NCBI GenBank assembly: GCA_035528395.1
Contig: DATKYR010000071.1
Coordinates: 6,583-70,582 of the forward strand
DNA: 64,000 bases
Direction of reading: 5' to 3'
Origin: NIOZ-UU13 sp035528395
GTDB taxonomy: Bacteria > Planctomycetota > Phycisphaerae > Sedimentisphaerales > Anaerobacaceae
Numbering within the stretch: the stretch's first letter is position 1; the number at the start of each line of letters is the position of its first letter. Below the pieces are notes generated by a model. It did no database searches. It saw only the letters and a list, made by a program, of their open reading frames with translations, and was not told where the DNA came from. Shown here piece after piece: positions 40,342-49,297 of the stretch. A program made the translations under genes and the position numbers.

Positions 40342-41499
40342 TTAGGTCGCAACAAAGGGTGAGAGTTTGCGGAGCTGGTTTACAATACCCGGCATTTTTT
40401 CGATTGTGTAGTCCACTTCCTCTTCGGTGTTGTATCTGCTCAGGCTGAATCTTATCGAGCCGTGAGCGGCGGTGAAGGGTACGCCCATCGCGCGTAATAC
40501 GTGGCTGGGCTCCAGTGAGCCGGATGTGCAGGCCGAGCCGCTGCTGGCACAAATGCCATACTTATCCAACATAAGCAGAATGGCTTCACCCTCGATATAC
40601 TCGAAGCTGATATTAGTCGTATTTGGCAGGCGATTTTCCTTGTCGCCGTTGAGCCGGGAGTCAGGGCACTTTTCAAGTATCGCTTTCTCAAGTTTATCCC
40701 GGAGGTATTTTACTTTGCTGTTCTCCTGCTCGAAATTATCAGCAGCCAATTCGCACGCTTTGCCCAGACCGACGATACCTGGTATATTTTCGGTGCCGGC
40801 CCTTCTGCCTGCTTCCTGATGGCCGCCCAACATAAACGGCGAGATGCGCGTGCCCTTGCGGACGTACAGAACGCCTACGCCCTTCGGGGCGTGCAGCTTA
40901 TGGCCGGAGAGACTGAGCAAATCGATATTGCTTTTCGAGAGGTCCAGCGGTATCTTGCCAATCGCCTGCACTGCATCGGTGTGAAATATCACCCCCCTAT
41001 CGGCAACTAAATCGGCGATTTTCTCAATTGGGAATACCACGCCGGTCTCATTGTTCGCATACATTATCGTAACCAAAGCGGTATCATCATCGATTTGCTC
41101 TTCCAGTTCCGCAAGGTCCAGCCGACCCTGTTTGTCCACCGGCAGCTCTACAACGGTATAGCCGTGATTTTCAAGCTCGCGGCAAACCGTCAGCACAGCA
41201 GGATGCTCAACCCTGGTAGTTATAATTTTACGTCTGTGCGGCAATGCAGCCAAGGTGCCTTTGATAGCGGCGTTGTCACTTTCGGTACCGCCGCTTGTAA
41301 ATATAACCTCGCTCGGCTCACAACCAAGCAACTCGGCCACCTGCTCGCGCGCCTGACGGATTCTGCGGCCCATCTGTCCGCCAAACGTGTGCATACTCGA
41401 AGGATTGCCGTAAAGCTCACAAAACAACGGCCTCATTTCTTCGAGCACATGTTCAGCTACTTTTGTCGTGGCGTTGTTGTCAAAATATATGGTCTTCAT
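40342..41499 (-). CDS. nifS: NifS-type cysteine desulfurase
   Basis: 385 residues, aminotransferase class V. It opens IYFDNNATTKVAEHVLEEM, carries the PLP lysine K201 (SLSGHKLHAPKG) and the persulfide cysteine C324 in the loop ASSGSACTSGS. It takes sulfur from cysteine and hands it to NifU, whose gene lies three bases upstream, and possibly to thiazole and methionine pathways of the same operon. It is the last gene of the sulfur operon. Its 3' end has a diverged partial copy at 39825. Confidence 0.96.
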   Translation of the reverse strand: MKTIYFDNNATTKVAEHVLEEMRPLFCELYGNPSSMHTFGGQMGRRIRQAREQVAELLGCEPSEVIFTSGGTESDNAAIKGTLAALPHRRKIITTRVEHPAVLTVCRELENHGYTVVELPVDKQGRLDLAELEEQIDDDTALVTIMYANNETGVVFPIEKIADLVADRGVIFHTDAVQAIGKIPLDLSKSNIDLLSLSGHKLHAPKGVGVLYVRKGTRISPFMLGGHQEAGRRAGTENIPGIVGLGKACELAADNFEQENSKVKYLRDKLEKAILEKCPDSRLNGDKENRLPNTTNISFEYIEGEAILLMLDKYGICASSGSACTSGSLEPSHVLRAMGVPFTAAHGSIRFSLSRYNTEEEVDYTIEKMPGIVNQLRKLSPFVAT

Positions 41500-41502
41500 T
41501 AC

Positions 41503-42384
41503 TTATTCCCTGTGATTGTGGGGCTGCTGTGCAGATTCTTTGTCTTCTTCGACAAAAAGCTGCTCGGAAACGAATTCCCTTAGTTTGGCTTCGACGACAT
41601 CCTTCATTGTAAAATCGGCCAGTCTGCACTGTGCGCACATTCCTCTGAATGCGACGACAACCTTATTTCCTTCAACATCGATTAGCTCGATATTTCCTCC
41701 GTGCGCCCGCAGGGCCGGCCTGATTTGCTCATTTATTGTCTGCTGGATTAACTGAATCTTCTGAATGTTGGTAAGTTTGCCTGCTCGTCGAGCTACTGTT
41801 ACAGGGGCCTGTTTTATTTCATCCGGCTGTATCTTTTCTATCATTTTTTCAATTTCACTCTGGCATCCTCCGCAGCCGCCGCCCGCCTTGCAGTAATTCG
41901 TAACCTCTTCAACCGTTGTCAGATTGTTCTCGCGTATTACTCTTTCGATTTCCTTATCGGTTACGCCGAAACAGGTGCAGATAACATTACCTTCGAGCTC
42001 ATGTTTTTTCTTTCCGCCGCTTTTGTAGTTTTCGATTGCCGCCTCAAGGGCTTCTCTGCCCATAACCGAGCAGTGCATCTTTTGTTCGGGCAGACCGCCC
42101 AGATAGTCGGCGATATCTTTGTTGGTTACTTTCATGGCCTCGTCCAGAGTCAGGCCTTTTATCATCTCGGTCAGTACCGATGATGTTGCGATTGCACTTG
42201 CACAGCCAAAGGTCTTGAACTTTGCATCGGTGATTCTGCCATTGGCATCGAGTTTGAACGTCAGCTTCAGGGCATCGCCGCAGGCTAAGGAGCCGACCTC
42301 CCCAACACCGTCCGGCTCCTCTATTTCGCCAACGTTTCGTGGATTAAAAAAATGGTCTTTTAATTTATCCGTGTACTCCCACAT
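41503..42384 (-). CDS. nifU: Three-domain NifU Fe-S scaffold
   Basis: 293 residues in the full nitrogen-fixer layout: an IscU-like domain with C35, C61 and C105, a central BFD-type [2Fe-2S] domain with C136, C138, C171 and C174 (ICTCFGVTDKEIERV...GGGCGGC), and a C-terminal Nfu domain with CAQC (C250, C253). It assembles and transfers Fe-S clusters using sulfur from NifS. Found here in a biosynthetic sulfur operon, not with nitrogenase genes, so it is probably the housekeeping scaffold. Confidence 0.96.
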   Translation of the reverse strand: MWEYTDKLKDHFFNPRNVGEIEEPDGVGEVGSLACGDALKLTFKLDANGRITDAKFKTFGCASAIATSSVLTEMIKGLTLDEAMKVTNKDIADYLGGLPEQKMHCSVMGREALEAAIENYKSGGKKKHELEGNVICTCFGVTDKEIERVIRENNLTTVEEVTNYCKAGGGCGGCQSEIEKMIEKIQPDEIKQAPVTVARRAGKLTNIQKIQLIQQTINEQIRPALRAHGGNIELIDVEGNKVVVAFRGMCAQCRLADFTMKDVVEAKLREFVSEQLFVEEDKESAQQPHNHRE

Positions 42385-42421
42385 AGTCTCGTACTCCGTA
42401 CAAATCCGCCATCTACTATTC

Positions 42422-43711
42422 TTACATCTGACTGGCTTTTAGTGCCTGCTCGAAATCGGCTATTATGTCATCAATATGTTCTGTGCCGACCGACGCCCGA
42501 ACGTAATCGGCCGTTACACCGGCTGCAAGCTGCTCGGCTTCGTTAAGCTGCTGATGTGTTGTGCTGGCCGGGTGTATCACCAAAGTTTTGCTGTCACCAA
42601 TATTGGCAAGGTGGCTGGCTAATTTTACACTATTAATAAACTTAATACCAGCTTCTTTGCCGCCCTTGATTCCGAAACCAAGTATTGCGCCCTGACCGTT
42701 GGGCAGATATTTTTTTGCCAATTCATAATCAGGGTGAGATTTTAAACCAGGGTAATTTACCCAGTTAACCGTATTCTGTTTTTCGAGCCACTGTGCCAGT
42801 TTGATAGCATTTTCAGAATGTCTGGGCATCCGCAGATGCAGGGTCTCCAGGCCCTGCAAAAACAGAAACGCATTGAACGGCGACATACAGGAGCCCATAT
42901 CCCGCAGGAACTGAGTCCTTGCCTTGATAATATATGCCAATTCGCCAAATGACTCAACATATTTGACACCGTGGTAACTCGGGTCCGGCTCAGTCAGCTC
43001 AGGATATCTGCCGTTTGTCCAGTCGAATTTGCCCGAATCAACGATCGCCCCGCCGATGCTTGTTCCGTGTCCTCCGATGAACTTGGTACAGCTATGAACA
43101 ATAATGTCAATGCCGTACTCAATCGGCCTGAACAGTATAGGTGTGGTAACGGTGCTGTCACAAATCACGGGCATACCGTTTTTGTGCGCGATGTCGGCAA
43201 TTTTCTCGTATTGGAGGATGTCGTTTTTGGGATTGCCGATGGTTTCTATATAGACCAGGCGAGTGTTATCTTTGATTGCCTTGGCAAAATTATCCGGGTC
43301 TTTCGGGTCAACAAAAGTAACTTCAATCCCCAGTTTTTTGAAGGTCTGGCTAAACAATGTAACCGTGCCGCCATAGAGCGAATTCGAAGATACGATATGT
43401 CCTCCGGCGCCACAGATATTGAAGATGCTGACATATATCGCGGATTGTCCGGAACTGAAGCCAAGGCCGCCAACACCCCCTTCCATAGCTGCGATGCGTT
43501 TTTCAAATACGTCTGTGGTCGGATTCATCAATCGCGTATAGATATTGCCAAACTCTTTGAGTGCGAACAGATTGGCCGCGTGGTCGGAGTCCTTAAATAC
43601 ATAACTGGTCGTCTGATAAATAGGTACGGCCCTGCTCAATGTATCCGAATCAACCTGTTGACCTGCGTGCAGAGCCAATGTCTCCAGACGATAGTCGGTC
43701 TTTTTGTCCAT
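42422..43711 (-). CDS. metY: O-acetylhomoserine sulfhydrylase
   Basis: 429 residues of the Cys/Met-metabolism PLP family, starting RLETLALHAGQQVDSDTLSR, with PLP lysine K210 in HSCTKFIGGHGTSIGG and the C-terminal GDSKTLVIHPASTTHQQL. Length and motifs fit MetY, which combines O-acetylhomoserine with sulfide to give homocysteine. The acetylhomoserine supplier MetX is two genes upstream in the same operon. Confidence 0.93.
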   Translation of the reverse strand: MDKKTDYRLETLALHAGQQVDSDTLSRAVPIYQTTSYVFKDSDHAANLFALKEFGNIYTRLMNPTTDVFEKRIAAMEGGVGGLGFSSGQSAIYVSIFNICGAGGHIVSSNSLYGGTVTLFSQTFKKLGIEVTFVDPKDPDNFAKAIKDNTRLVYIETIGNPKNDILQYEKIADIAHKNGMPVICDSTVTTPILFRPIEYGIDIIVHSCTKFIGGHGTSIGGAIVDSGKFDWTNGRYPELTEPDPSYHGVKYVESFGELAYIIKARTQFLRDMGSCMSPFNAFLFLQGLETLHLRMPRHSENAIKLAQWLEKQNTVNWVNYPGLKSHPDYELAKKYLPNGQGAILGFGIKGGKEAGIKFINSVKLASHLANIGDSKTLVIHPASTTHQQLNEAEQLAAGVTADYVRASVGTEHIDDIIADFEQALKASQM

Positions 43712-43777
43712 TTTATTACCTCATAAATGTCTAAAGCAGCACCGTTTAGTCGCTGGTATTCACGCCGCTGCATTCTT

Positions 43778-44551
43778 TTATTTTAGCACCTCCACTGTCA
43801 CTTCTGCGGCCCTCCTGCCGGACATCAGCATGCCTCCAAACGTGGGTCCCATTCTTGGAAGACCAAACGTAGTTGCGGCAGCCATTCCAGCAACAATCAA
43901 GCCCGGGTATACTTCTGTTGTATGCTCAACGACCGCGTCCTCTGATTTTTCGATCCACATAGCACCGAAACCTTTTATTTCCACAAGCCCCCGCTTTTCA
44001 AGTGAACTGACTACTACAGCATCGTGCCCGGTTGCATCAACCACGAGCCTGGCTTCGATGGCAACCGGGTCCACACAGGTAATCGCCCTCGGCAAAGCAG
44101 ATACTGGCGTCCAGTTAATAACGACCCCACAGACCCTGTCATCCCTTATCACCACATCTTCAAACTTCGTCATGTTCAATACCTTTACTCCGGCATCGCA
44201 CGCCGCAGCAATCAATTTTGAACACGCATGTGGTCCATCGGCAACGTATAATCCTTCTACCGCTTCCTTATAGGGCACATCGATCTCATCGAGGATTGTC
44301 TGTGCAGGGGCCCTGACGGTTACCTTGTTCATCAGAAAGCCACCTATCCAGAATCCTCCACCCAGGTAGTTGTTACTCTCGATAAGGAGGGTCTTTTGGC
44401 CCTGTTTGGCGAACTGGGTAGCGGCGACGAGTCCGCTGGGGCCCGCCCCAACAACAATCACATCGTTATCGATGTGGTCTTCAAATTCTCTGGCAAATTC
44501 AGATACTATCGCCTTTGTAACATCCTTTTCGGATACTCTTGAAAAACTCAT
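43778..44551 (-). CDS. thi4: Thi4-family thiazole synthase
   Basis: AAGGAG upstream selects ATG 44551; 257 residues. FAD/NAD-binding VIVVGAGPSGLVAATQFAKQ, then the glycine-rich NNYLGGGFWIGG and C-terminal RMGPTFGGMLMSGRRAAE are Thi4 signatures. Thi4 makes the thiazole part of thiamin from NAD and glycine. At the sulfur-donor position, which is Cys in suicidal eukaryotic enzymes and, to my recollection, His in many sulfide-using prokaryotic ones, this protein has C159 (AITCVDP). It lies between the metX-metW and metY genes, so sulfide or a NifS persulfide may be at hand. Confidence 0.9.
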   Translation of the reverse strand: MSFSRVSEKDVTKAIVSEFAREFEDHIDNDVIVVGAGPSGLVAATQFAKQGQKTLLIESNNYLGGGFWIGGFLMNKVTVRAPAQTILDEIDVPYKEAVEGLYVADGPHACSKLIAAACDAGVKVLNMTKFEDVVIRDDRVCGVVINWTPVSALPRAITCVDPVAIEARLVVDATGHDAVVVSSLEKRGLVEIKGFGAMWIEKSEDAVVEHTTEVYPGLIVAGMAAATTFGLPRMGPTFGGMLMSGRRAAEVTVEVLK

Positions 44552-44564
44552 ACTACAGTCTCCT

Positions 44565-44654
44565 TTAATGAATTTGATCTTGCATAGCGGCAACATCCGC
44601 CTTGCCGGCGTGCACAGCCGGCCTTTCCAAATTATATTCAACGTTTTTGTCCAT
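44565..44654 (-). CDS. 29-residue ORF between metX-metW and thi4
   Basis: ATG 44654 comes three bases after the metX-metW stop (overlapping a GGGGAATGAG stretch) and TAA 44565 lies 13 bases before the thi4 start. The product begins MDKNVEYNLERPAVHAGKAD. It contains an inverted repeat GCCGGC-tgtgcac-GCCGGC. It may be a small protein, a leader peptide coupling thi4 translation, or chance. No homologue recognised. Confidence 0.4.
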   Translation of the reverse strand: MDKNVEYNLERPAVHAGKADVAAMQDQIH

Positions 44655-44657
44655 AGC

Positions 44658-46460
44658 TCATTCCCCGCTCGTGAGGTAGATTACCTGCTCGGCAAACAGA
44701 TTTGGCGCGAATCTTACCGGGCCAAGACGTGTCTTAGCCAACGGAATCCTTCTTTCGACTCTAATCCCAAGCTTCCTGCAGAGTCTGTCGAAATCCTTCA
44801 GTGACAGACAGTGTATGTTGGGTGAGTTGTGCCACTCGAAGGGCAGCTGCTTGGTTACGGGGGCATGCCCTCCAAAGAACAATTGTGCTCTGCATCGCCA
44901 GTGGGCAAAGTTGGGAAAGCTCACAATCACTTTCCTTCCGACCCGCAGCAATTCAGCAATTACCTTCTGTGTATTTCTCACTGTCTGCACAGTTTGTGAC
45001 AGTATTACGTAATCATAACTTTTATCCGCATATTCCCCCAGGCCTTGTTCGACATCATGCTGGATAACGGACAGCCCCCGATTAACACAGGTCAGGACAA
45101 GGTCCTGGTCAAGCTCAATACCTTCGCCCTTTATGTTCTTATCCGCGGCAAGCCGAGAGAGTAATTCTCCGTCTCCGCAGCCAATATCCAAAACCGTGCT
45201 GTCTGGCTCTATCAACGATTCAATCAGCTCATAATCAATGCGAGTCCGCCGGGCCTGTTCGAGCTCGCATACCTTGGAGCTATCTGGTGTTTTTGCATTC
45301 TTTTGCTCTTTCCTCACTCCAGGACGATGTGTGGCCTCCAAAAAGCCGGAGATAAAAGAGCCAAGTATCTCCGGCTCTAATAAAAATGCGTCATGACCAT
45401 AAGGCGATTCAATATTGCAAAAGCTAACGTCTTTGCCGTTAGCGACCAGAACATCAACTATGGCCCTGGATTGCGCCGGTGTAAAAAGCCAGTCACTTGC
45501 AAAGCTAATTACCAGGAATCTGCATTTGGTATTTGCAAAGGCCTTCTTTAGAGACCCGTAATCTTTTCCCAGGTCGAAATAATCCGCCGCCTTGGTTATA
45601 TAAAGATAACTGTTGGAGTCGAATCTCTCCACGAAGCTTTGCCCCTGATAGTCCAGGTATGTCTCAACGGCAAACTCAGAGTTGAAATCGTAACTATAGC
45701 TGTGAGCATTTCGCAGCTGACGTCCGAACTTTTCGCGCATACCCTGTTCGGACAGATACGTTATGTGCCCAATCATCCGTGCGATTGCCAGACCTCTGTC
45801 CGGGCCTTTTTCGTCGGTGTATTGCCCGCCTTCAAAATTTGGGTCTGCCAGTATCGCATTTCGGCCCACCGCATCAAACGCAATCGATTGAGCTCCAAGG
45901 TGCGTGGTTGTGGCAACCGGTATGGCAGCTTTGATAAAATCAGGATACTCAATCGCCCACTGCAAGACCTGCATCCCCCCTATCGAACCGCCAATCACCG
46001 CTAAAAGCCCTTTAATACCGAGCTTATCGAGCAAGAGCTTTTGAACCTTGACCATATCAGCTATAGTTATAATCGGAAAGTCCGGGCCATATGTTTTGCC
46101 TGTTGATGGATTAATTGAAGACGGCCCCGTTGTCCCGCTGCAACCGCCGAGAATATTTGAGCAGATAACAAAATACTTATTCGTATCGATTCCCTTGCCG
46201 GGCCCGACCATTACGTCCCACCAGCCGGGCTTTCGGTCATCAGAATTATTGAGGCCGGCAACGTGAGCGTCGCCGCTGAGGGCGTGGCAAATCAAAACTG
46301 CATTGTCTCCAGCCTCGTTAAGCTCGCCGTATGTTTCGTAGGCCACATCAATAGGGCTTAGTCTCTTGCCGCACTCCAGCTCCAGGGGCTGCTCGGCTTC
46401 AACGACGCGCATCACCTTTGTCTGCACAAGACCAACCGAGTTTTCTCCAATCGCTGTCAT
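44658..46460 (-). CDS. metXW: MetX-MetW fusion: homoserine O-acetyltransferase plus MetW domain
   Basis: 600 residues. Residues 1-385 are MetX, an alpha/beta hydrolase with triad S159 (VIGGSIGGMQ), D323 (FASDWLF) and H356 (YGHDAF) and the NILGGCSGTTGPSS loop; it acetylates homoserine. After a linker of about 20 residues, 405-600 is a complete MetW: RRTRIDYELIESLIEPDS, SAM-type motif VLDIGCGDGE and IVSFPNFAHWRCRAQLFFGG. MetW usually is a separate gene next to metX and supports its activity; here both are one chain. The start lies two bases from the nadA stop. Confidence 0.94.
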   Translation of the reverse strand: MTAIGENSVGLVQTKVMRVVEAEQPLELECGKRLSPIDVAYETYGELNEAGDNAVLICHALSGDAHVAGLNNSDDRKPGWWDVMVGPGKGIDTNKYFVICSNILGGCSGTTGPSSINPSTGKTYGPDFPIITIADMVKVQKLLLDKLGIKGLLAVIGGSIGGMQVLQWAIEYPDFIKAAIPVATTTHLGAQSIAFDAVGRNAILADPNFEGGQYTDEKGPDRGLAIARMIGHITYLSEQGMREKFGRQLRNAHSYSYDFNSEFAVETYLDYQGQSFVERFDSNSYLYITKAADYFDLGKDYGSLKKAFANTKCRFLVISFASDWLFTPAQSRAIVDVLVANGKDVSFCNIESPYGHDAFLLEPEILGSFISGFLEATHRPGVRKEQKNAKTPDSSKVCELEQARRTRIDYELIESLIEPDSTVLDIGCGDGELLSRLAADKNIKGEGIELDQDLVLTCVNRGLSVIQHDVEQGLGEYADKSYDYVILSQTVQTVRNTQKVIAELLRVGRKVIVSFPNFAHWRCRAQLFFGGHAPVTKQLPFEWHNSPNIHCLSLKDFDRLCRKLGIRVERRIPLAKTRLGPVRFAPNLFAEQVIYLTSGE

Positions 46461-46462
46461 TC

Positions 46463-47380
46463 CTACCTCGCCGGCAAAATCTCAACCATTCTGTCAAGGG
46501 CCTTCTTTGCTTTTATTCTTATCCGGTCCGGCACTGTAATTTTATGTTGCATATCCTCCAGCGAGCCGATGAGCTTGTCTAAGGTAATCTTTTTCATATT
46601 GGGACAAACCGCCCTGTCACTGGCCGGGACAAATTCAGCTTCCGGGTTCTGTTTTTTCAGTGTATGAATTATTCCTATCTCTGTGGCTATTATGAACTGC
46701 CTTGCCGTGCTTTTGGCGGCAAACTTGAGCATTTGGCCGGTGCTGAGCAATTCATCTGAAAGCTCTTTGACCGGCTCGGTGCATTCCGGATGCGCCATTA
46801 CAATCGCATCCGGATATTTCGCCCTGGCGTTCTTAATATCATCCTCAGTTATCACCACGTGTACGTGGCAATAACCGGGCCAGAGCACAAGGTCACGACC
46901 CGTTCTCTCGGCAACAAAGCGGCCAAGATGCTGGTCCGGCACAAAAATAATACGCTTGTCTTTGGGCAAAGAGCTCACTATCTCAACCGCGTTGGCACTT
47001 GTGCAGCAATAATCGCTCTCGGCCTTGACCTCTGCAGAACTGTTTACATAACAGACCACCAGGGCATCGGGATGTTCCTGTTTTAGCCGGCGTAATTGTT
47101 CGGCAGTTATCATATCAGCCATTGGGCAGCCGGCAAATTTGTCCGGCAAAAGAACAGTTTTTTCCGGCGAAAGAATAGCAGCGGTTTCGGCCATAAATTG
47201 CACACCGCAAAATACGATTACGTCGGCATCGGTCTCGGTTGCCTTTATACTCAGACCCAAAGAATCGCCGGTAAAATCAGCGAGGTCCTGTATCTCGCCG
47301 GGCTGATAATTGTGCGCAAGTATCACCGCCCTGCGTTCATCTTTTAACTTTCTTATTTTTCCAAGTAACCGTTCGTTCAT
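46463..47380 (-). CDS. nadA: Quinolinate synthase A
   Basis: 305 residues, matching NadA: AVILAHNYQPGEIQDLADF, then FCGVQFMAETAAILSPEKTV, VVCYVNSSAEVKAESDYCCT and DRAVCPNMKKITLDKL. The cysteines of FCGV, YCCT and VCPN are the family's 4Fe-4S ligands. It condenses iminoaspartate with dihydroxyacetone phosphate in NAD synthesis. nadB and nadC are not nearby. Its oxygen-sensitive cluster explains its presence in an operon with nifS and nifU. Confidence 0.95.
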   Translation of the reverse strand: MNERLLGKIRKLKDERRAVILAHNYQPGEIQDLADFTGDSLGLSIKATETDADVIVFCGVQFMAETAAILSPEKTVLLPDKFAGCPMADMITAEQLRRLKQEHPDALVVCYVNSSAEVKAESDYCCTSANAVEIVSSLPKDKRIIFVPDQHLGRFVAERTGRDLVLWPGYCHVHVVITEDDIKNARAKYPDAIVMAHPECTEPVKELSDELLSTGQMLKFAAKSTARQFIIATEIGIIHTLKKQNPEAEFVPASDRAVCPNMKKITLDKLIGSLEDMQHKITVPDRIRIKAKKALDRMVEILPAR

Positions 47381-47393
47381 CCCACATCCCGTT

Positions 47394-48320
47394 TCACGCT
47401 TGACTCTTTGTGTGTTTTGTATAAACCAAATCCGCCTTGGCTACCGAAACGGTAACTCCCGCCGGTACCGATTCTTTTATCCAGACATTACCGCCGATTA
47501 CCGAATCTCTCCCGATGACTACATTACCTAATATCGTTGCCTCGGCGTAAATTGTCACATTGTCCTCTATAGTTGGATGCCGTTTACCACCCTTAATCAC
47601 CCTTCCTCTCTCGTCTTTCGGGAAACTCATAGCTCCGAGAGTGGTGCCCTGATAGATCTTAACATTGTCGCCAATGATAGTAGTTTCGCCTATCACAACG
47701 CCTGTACCGTGGTCGATAAAGAAATTTTTGCCTATCTTTGCACCGGGATGTATATCGATGCCGGTTTTGGAGTGCGCACACTCGCTCATTATCCGCGGAA
47801 TTAACGGCACCTGTTCCACATATAATTCGTGGGCAATACGATAAGTTGCGATCGCTATGATACAGGGATAACTTATCACAATCTCCTCGTAAGATTTCGC
47901 CGCAGGGTCACCGTCGAAAGCCGCACCAACATCCCCCTTCAACAGCTCCCTGATTTTCGGCAGTTGAGACAGTAAATGCAGCGCAGCATCTTCCGCCATT
48001 TTTCGACAGTCACCCGTATCGCAATTCTGCATCCTGCACAGGTATTTATAAGCCCTTTCTATCTGTTCGGTAAGCTCCGTATAGACATGATACAGGATGT
48101 CAATAACAATAAAATTAACATTTGATTGTGTGACCTTTCTTCTGCCGGTATAACCGGGAAAAAGAATTTCCGTAAGCAGCTCAAGAACCTCTAATATCTT
48201 ATCGCGTACAGGAAGATTAGAAACATCGATAAAATTTATGCCGGAATCGTCCTGGTAAGTCCGGGCAATATCAGAAACCAAACTTGCGATTTTTTTATCC
48301 GTTAACCTTTTCTCTGTCAT
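47394..48320 (-). CDS. cysE: Serine O-acetyltransferase (EpsC-type CysE)
   Basis: GGGGTGAG upstream selects ATG 48320. 308 residues: a helical N-terminal domain of about 165 residues, then left-handed beta-helix hexapeptides (GIDIHPGAKIGKNFFIDHGT, VVIGETTIIGDNVKIYQGTT, ATILGNVVIGRDSVIGGNVW). The long N-terminus is that of the EpsC subfamily. It makes O-acetylserine for CysK, encoded just upstream. Confidence 0.93.
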   Translation of the reverse strand: MTEKRLTDKKIASLVSDIARTYQDDSGINFIDVSNLPVRDKILEVLELLTEILFPGYTGRRKVTQSNVNFIVIDILYHVYTELTEQIERAYKYLCRMQNCDTGDCRKMAEDAALHLLSQLPKIRELLKGDVGAAFDGDPAAKSYEEIVISYPCIIAIATYRIAHELYVEQVPLIPRIMSECAHSKTGIDIHPGAKIGKNFFIDHGTGVVIGETTIIGDNVKIYQGTTLGAMSFPKDERGRVIKGGKRHPTIEDNVTIYAEATILGNVVIGRDSVIGGNVWIKESVPAGVTVSVAKADLVYTKHTKSQA

Positions 48321-48355
48321 CGTCTCACCCCTCATTAAGGGCAAAGGATTTTCTG

Positions 48356-49276
48356 CTACTCATACATTTCGGTGGATATATATCTTTCACCGGTGTCACA
48401 GATAAAGGTAACTATGACTTTACCTTCATTTTCCTGGCGTTGCGAAAGCTGTATCGCAGCCCACACATTTGCACCACCACTTATACCCGAAAGAATACCT
48501 TCCTCCAGCGCCAACCGGCGTGCTGTCTCAATAGCGTCTTGATTAGAGACCTGGATAATCTCATCGATGATGCCAACATTCAGAACGTCCGGCACAAATC
48601 CCGCCCCTATACCCTGTATTTTATGTGGGCCCGGTTTGCCGCCGGAAAGTATCGGTGAACCTTTCGGCTCGACGGCCACGACTTTTAGGTCCTTATTGTT
48701 CTGTTTTAAAACCTCGCCACAGCCGGTGAGGGTCCCGCCGGTACCGACTCCAGCGACAAGAATGTCAACCTTTCCGTCAGTGTCAATCCAAATCTCCTTT
48801 GCGGTGGTCTCCCTGTGTATTTGCGGGTTTGCAGGGTTTTTGAATTGCTGCGGCATAAATGAATTTGGGTTCTGGGCAACAAGCTCTTCGGCCTTTTCAA
48901 CCGCACCGACCATGCCCAGCTCCGGGGGCGTGAGTACGAGCTCGGCGCCGAACAGCTTTAATATCTTCCTTCTCTCTATGCTCATCGACTCAGGCATAGT
49001 CAATATCAATCGATGTCCTCTTGCTGCACAGATAAAAGCAAGGCCTATGCCAGTATTGCCGCTGGTCGGCTCAATAACGACCGTGTCTTTGGTTATCAGT
49101 CCCTGTTCTTCTGCGGACCTGATCATCGACAGGGCAATCCTGTCTTTCACGCTTCCACAGGGATTTTTAGACTCGAGCTTAGCCAGAATAGTCGCTTTGC
49201 CGGAGCCAAGCTTGTTGAGCTGCACCAAGGGTGTAAAGCCAACCAAAGCCGTGATATCTTCAAATATCGCGTTCAT
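48356..49276 (-). CDS. cysK: O-acetylserine sulfhydrylase (cysteine synthase)
   Basis: 306 residues, PLP beta family, with K44 in SKNPCGSVKDRIAL, the substrate loop VIEPTSGNTGIGLAF and VAVEPKGSPILSGGKPGPHK IQGIGAGFVP-type region. It joins sulfide to O-acetylserine. It follows the Rrf2 regulator by about 20 bases and precedes cysE. Confidence 0.95.
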   Translation of the reverse strand: MNAIFEDITALVGFTPLVQLNKLGSGKATILAKLESKNPCGSVKDRIALSMIRSAEEQGLITKDTVVIEPTSGNTGIGLAFICAARGHRLILTMPESMSIERRKILKLFGAELVLTPPELGMVGAVEKAEELVAQNPNSFMPQQFKNPANPQIHRETTAKEIWIDTDGKVDILVAGVGTGGTLTGCGEVLKQNNKDLKVVAVEPKGSPILSGGKPGPHKIQGIGAGFVPDVLNVGIIDEIIQVSNQDAIETARRLALEEGILSGISGGANVWAAIQLSQRQENEGKVIVTFICDTGERYISTEMYE

Positions 49277-49297
49277 AAATTTTTGCCTTTCAACCTT

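Noticed and set aside
42971..43726. A 251-codon plus-strand frame opposite metY
   Set aside because: Shadow of the metY coding strand, which has full family motifs.
44552..44657. Possible TPP riboswitch ahead of thi4
   Set aside because: The 107-base gap lacks the CUGAGA and related conserved TPP elements and is filled by a small ORF.
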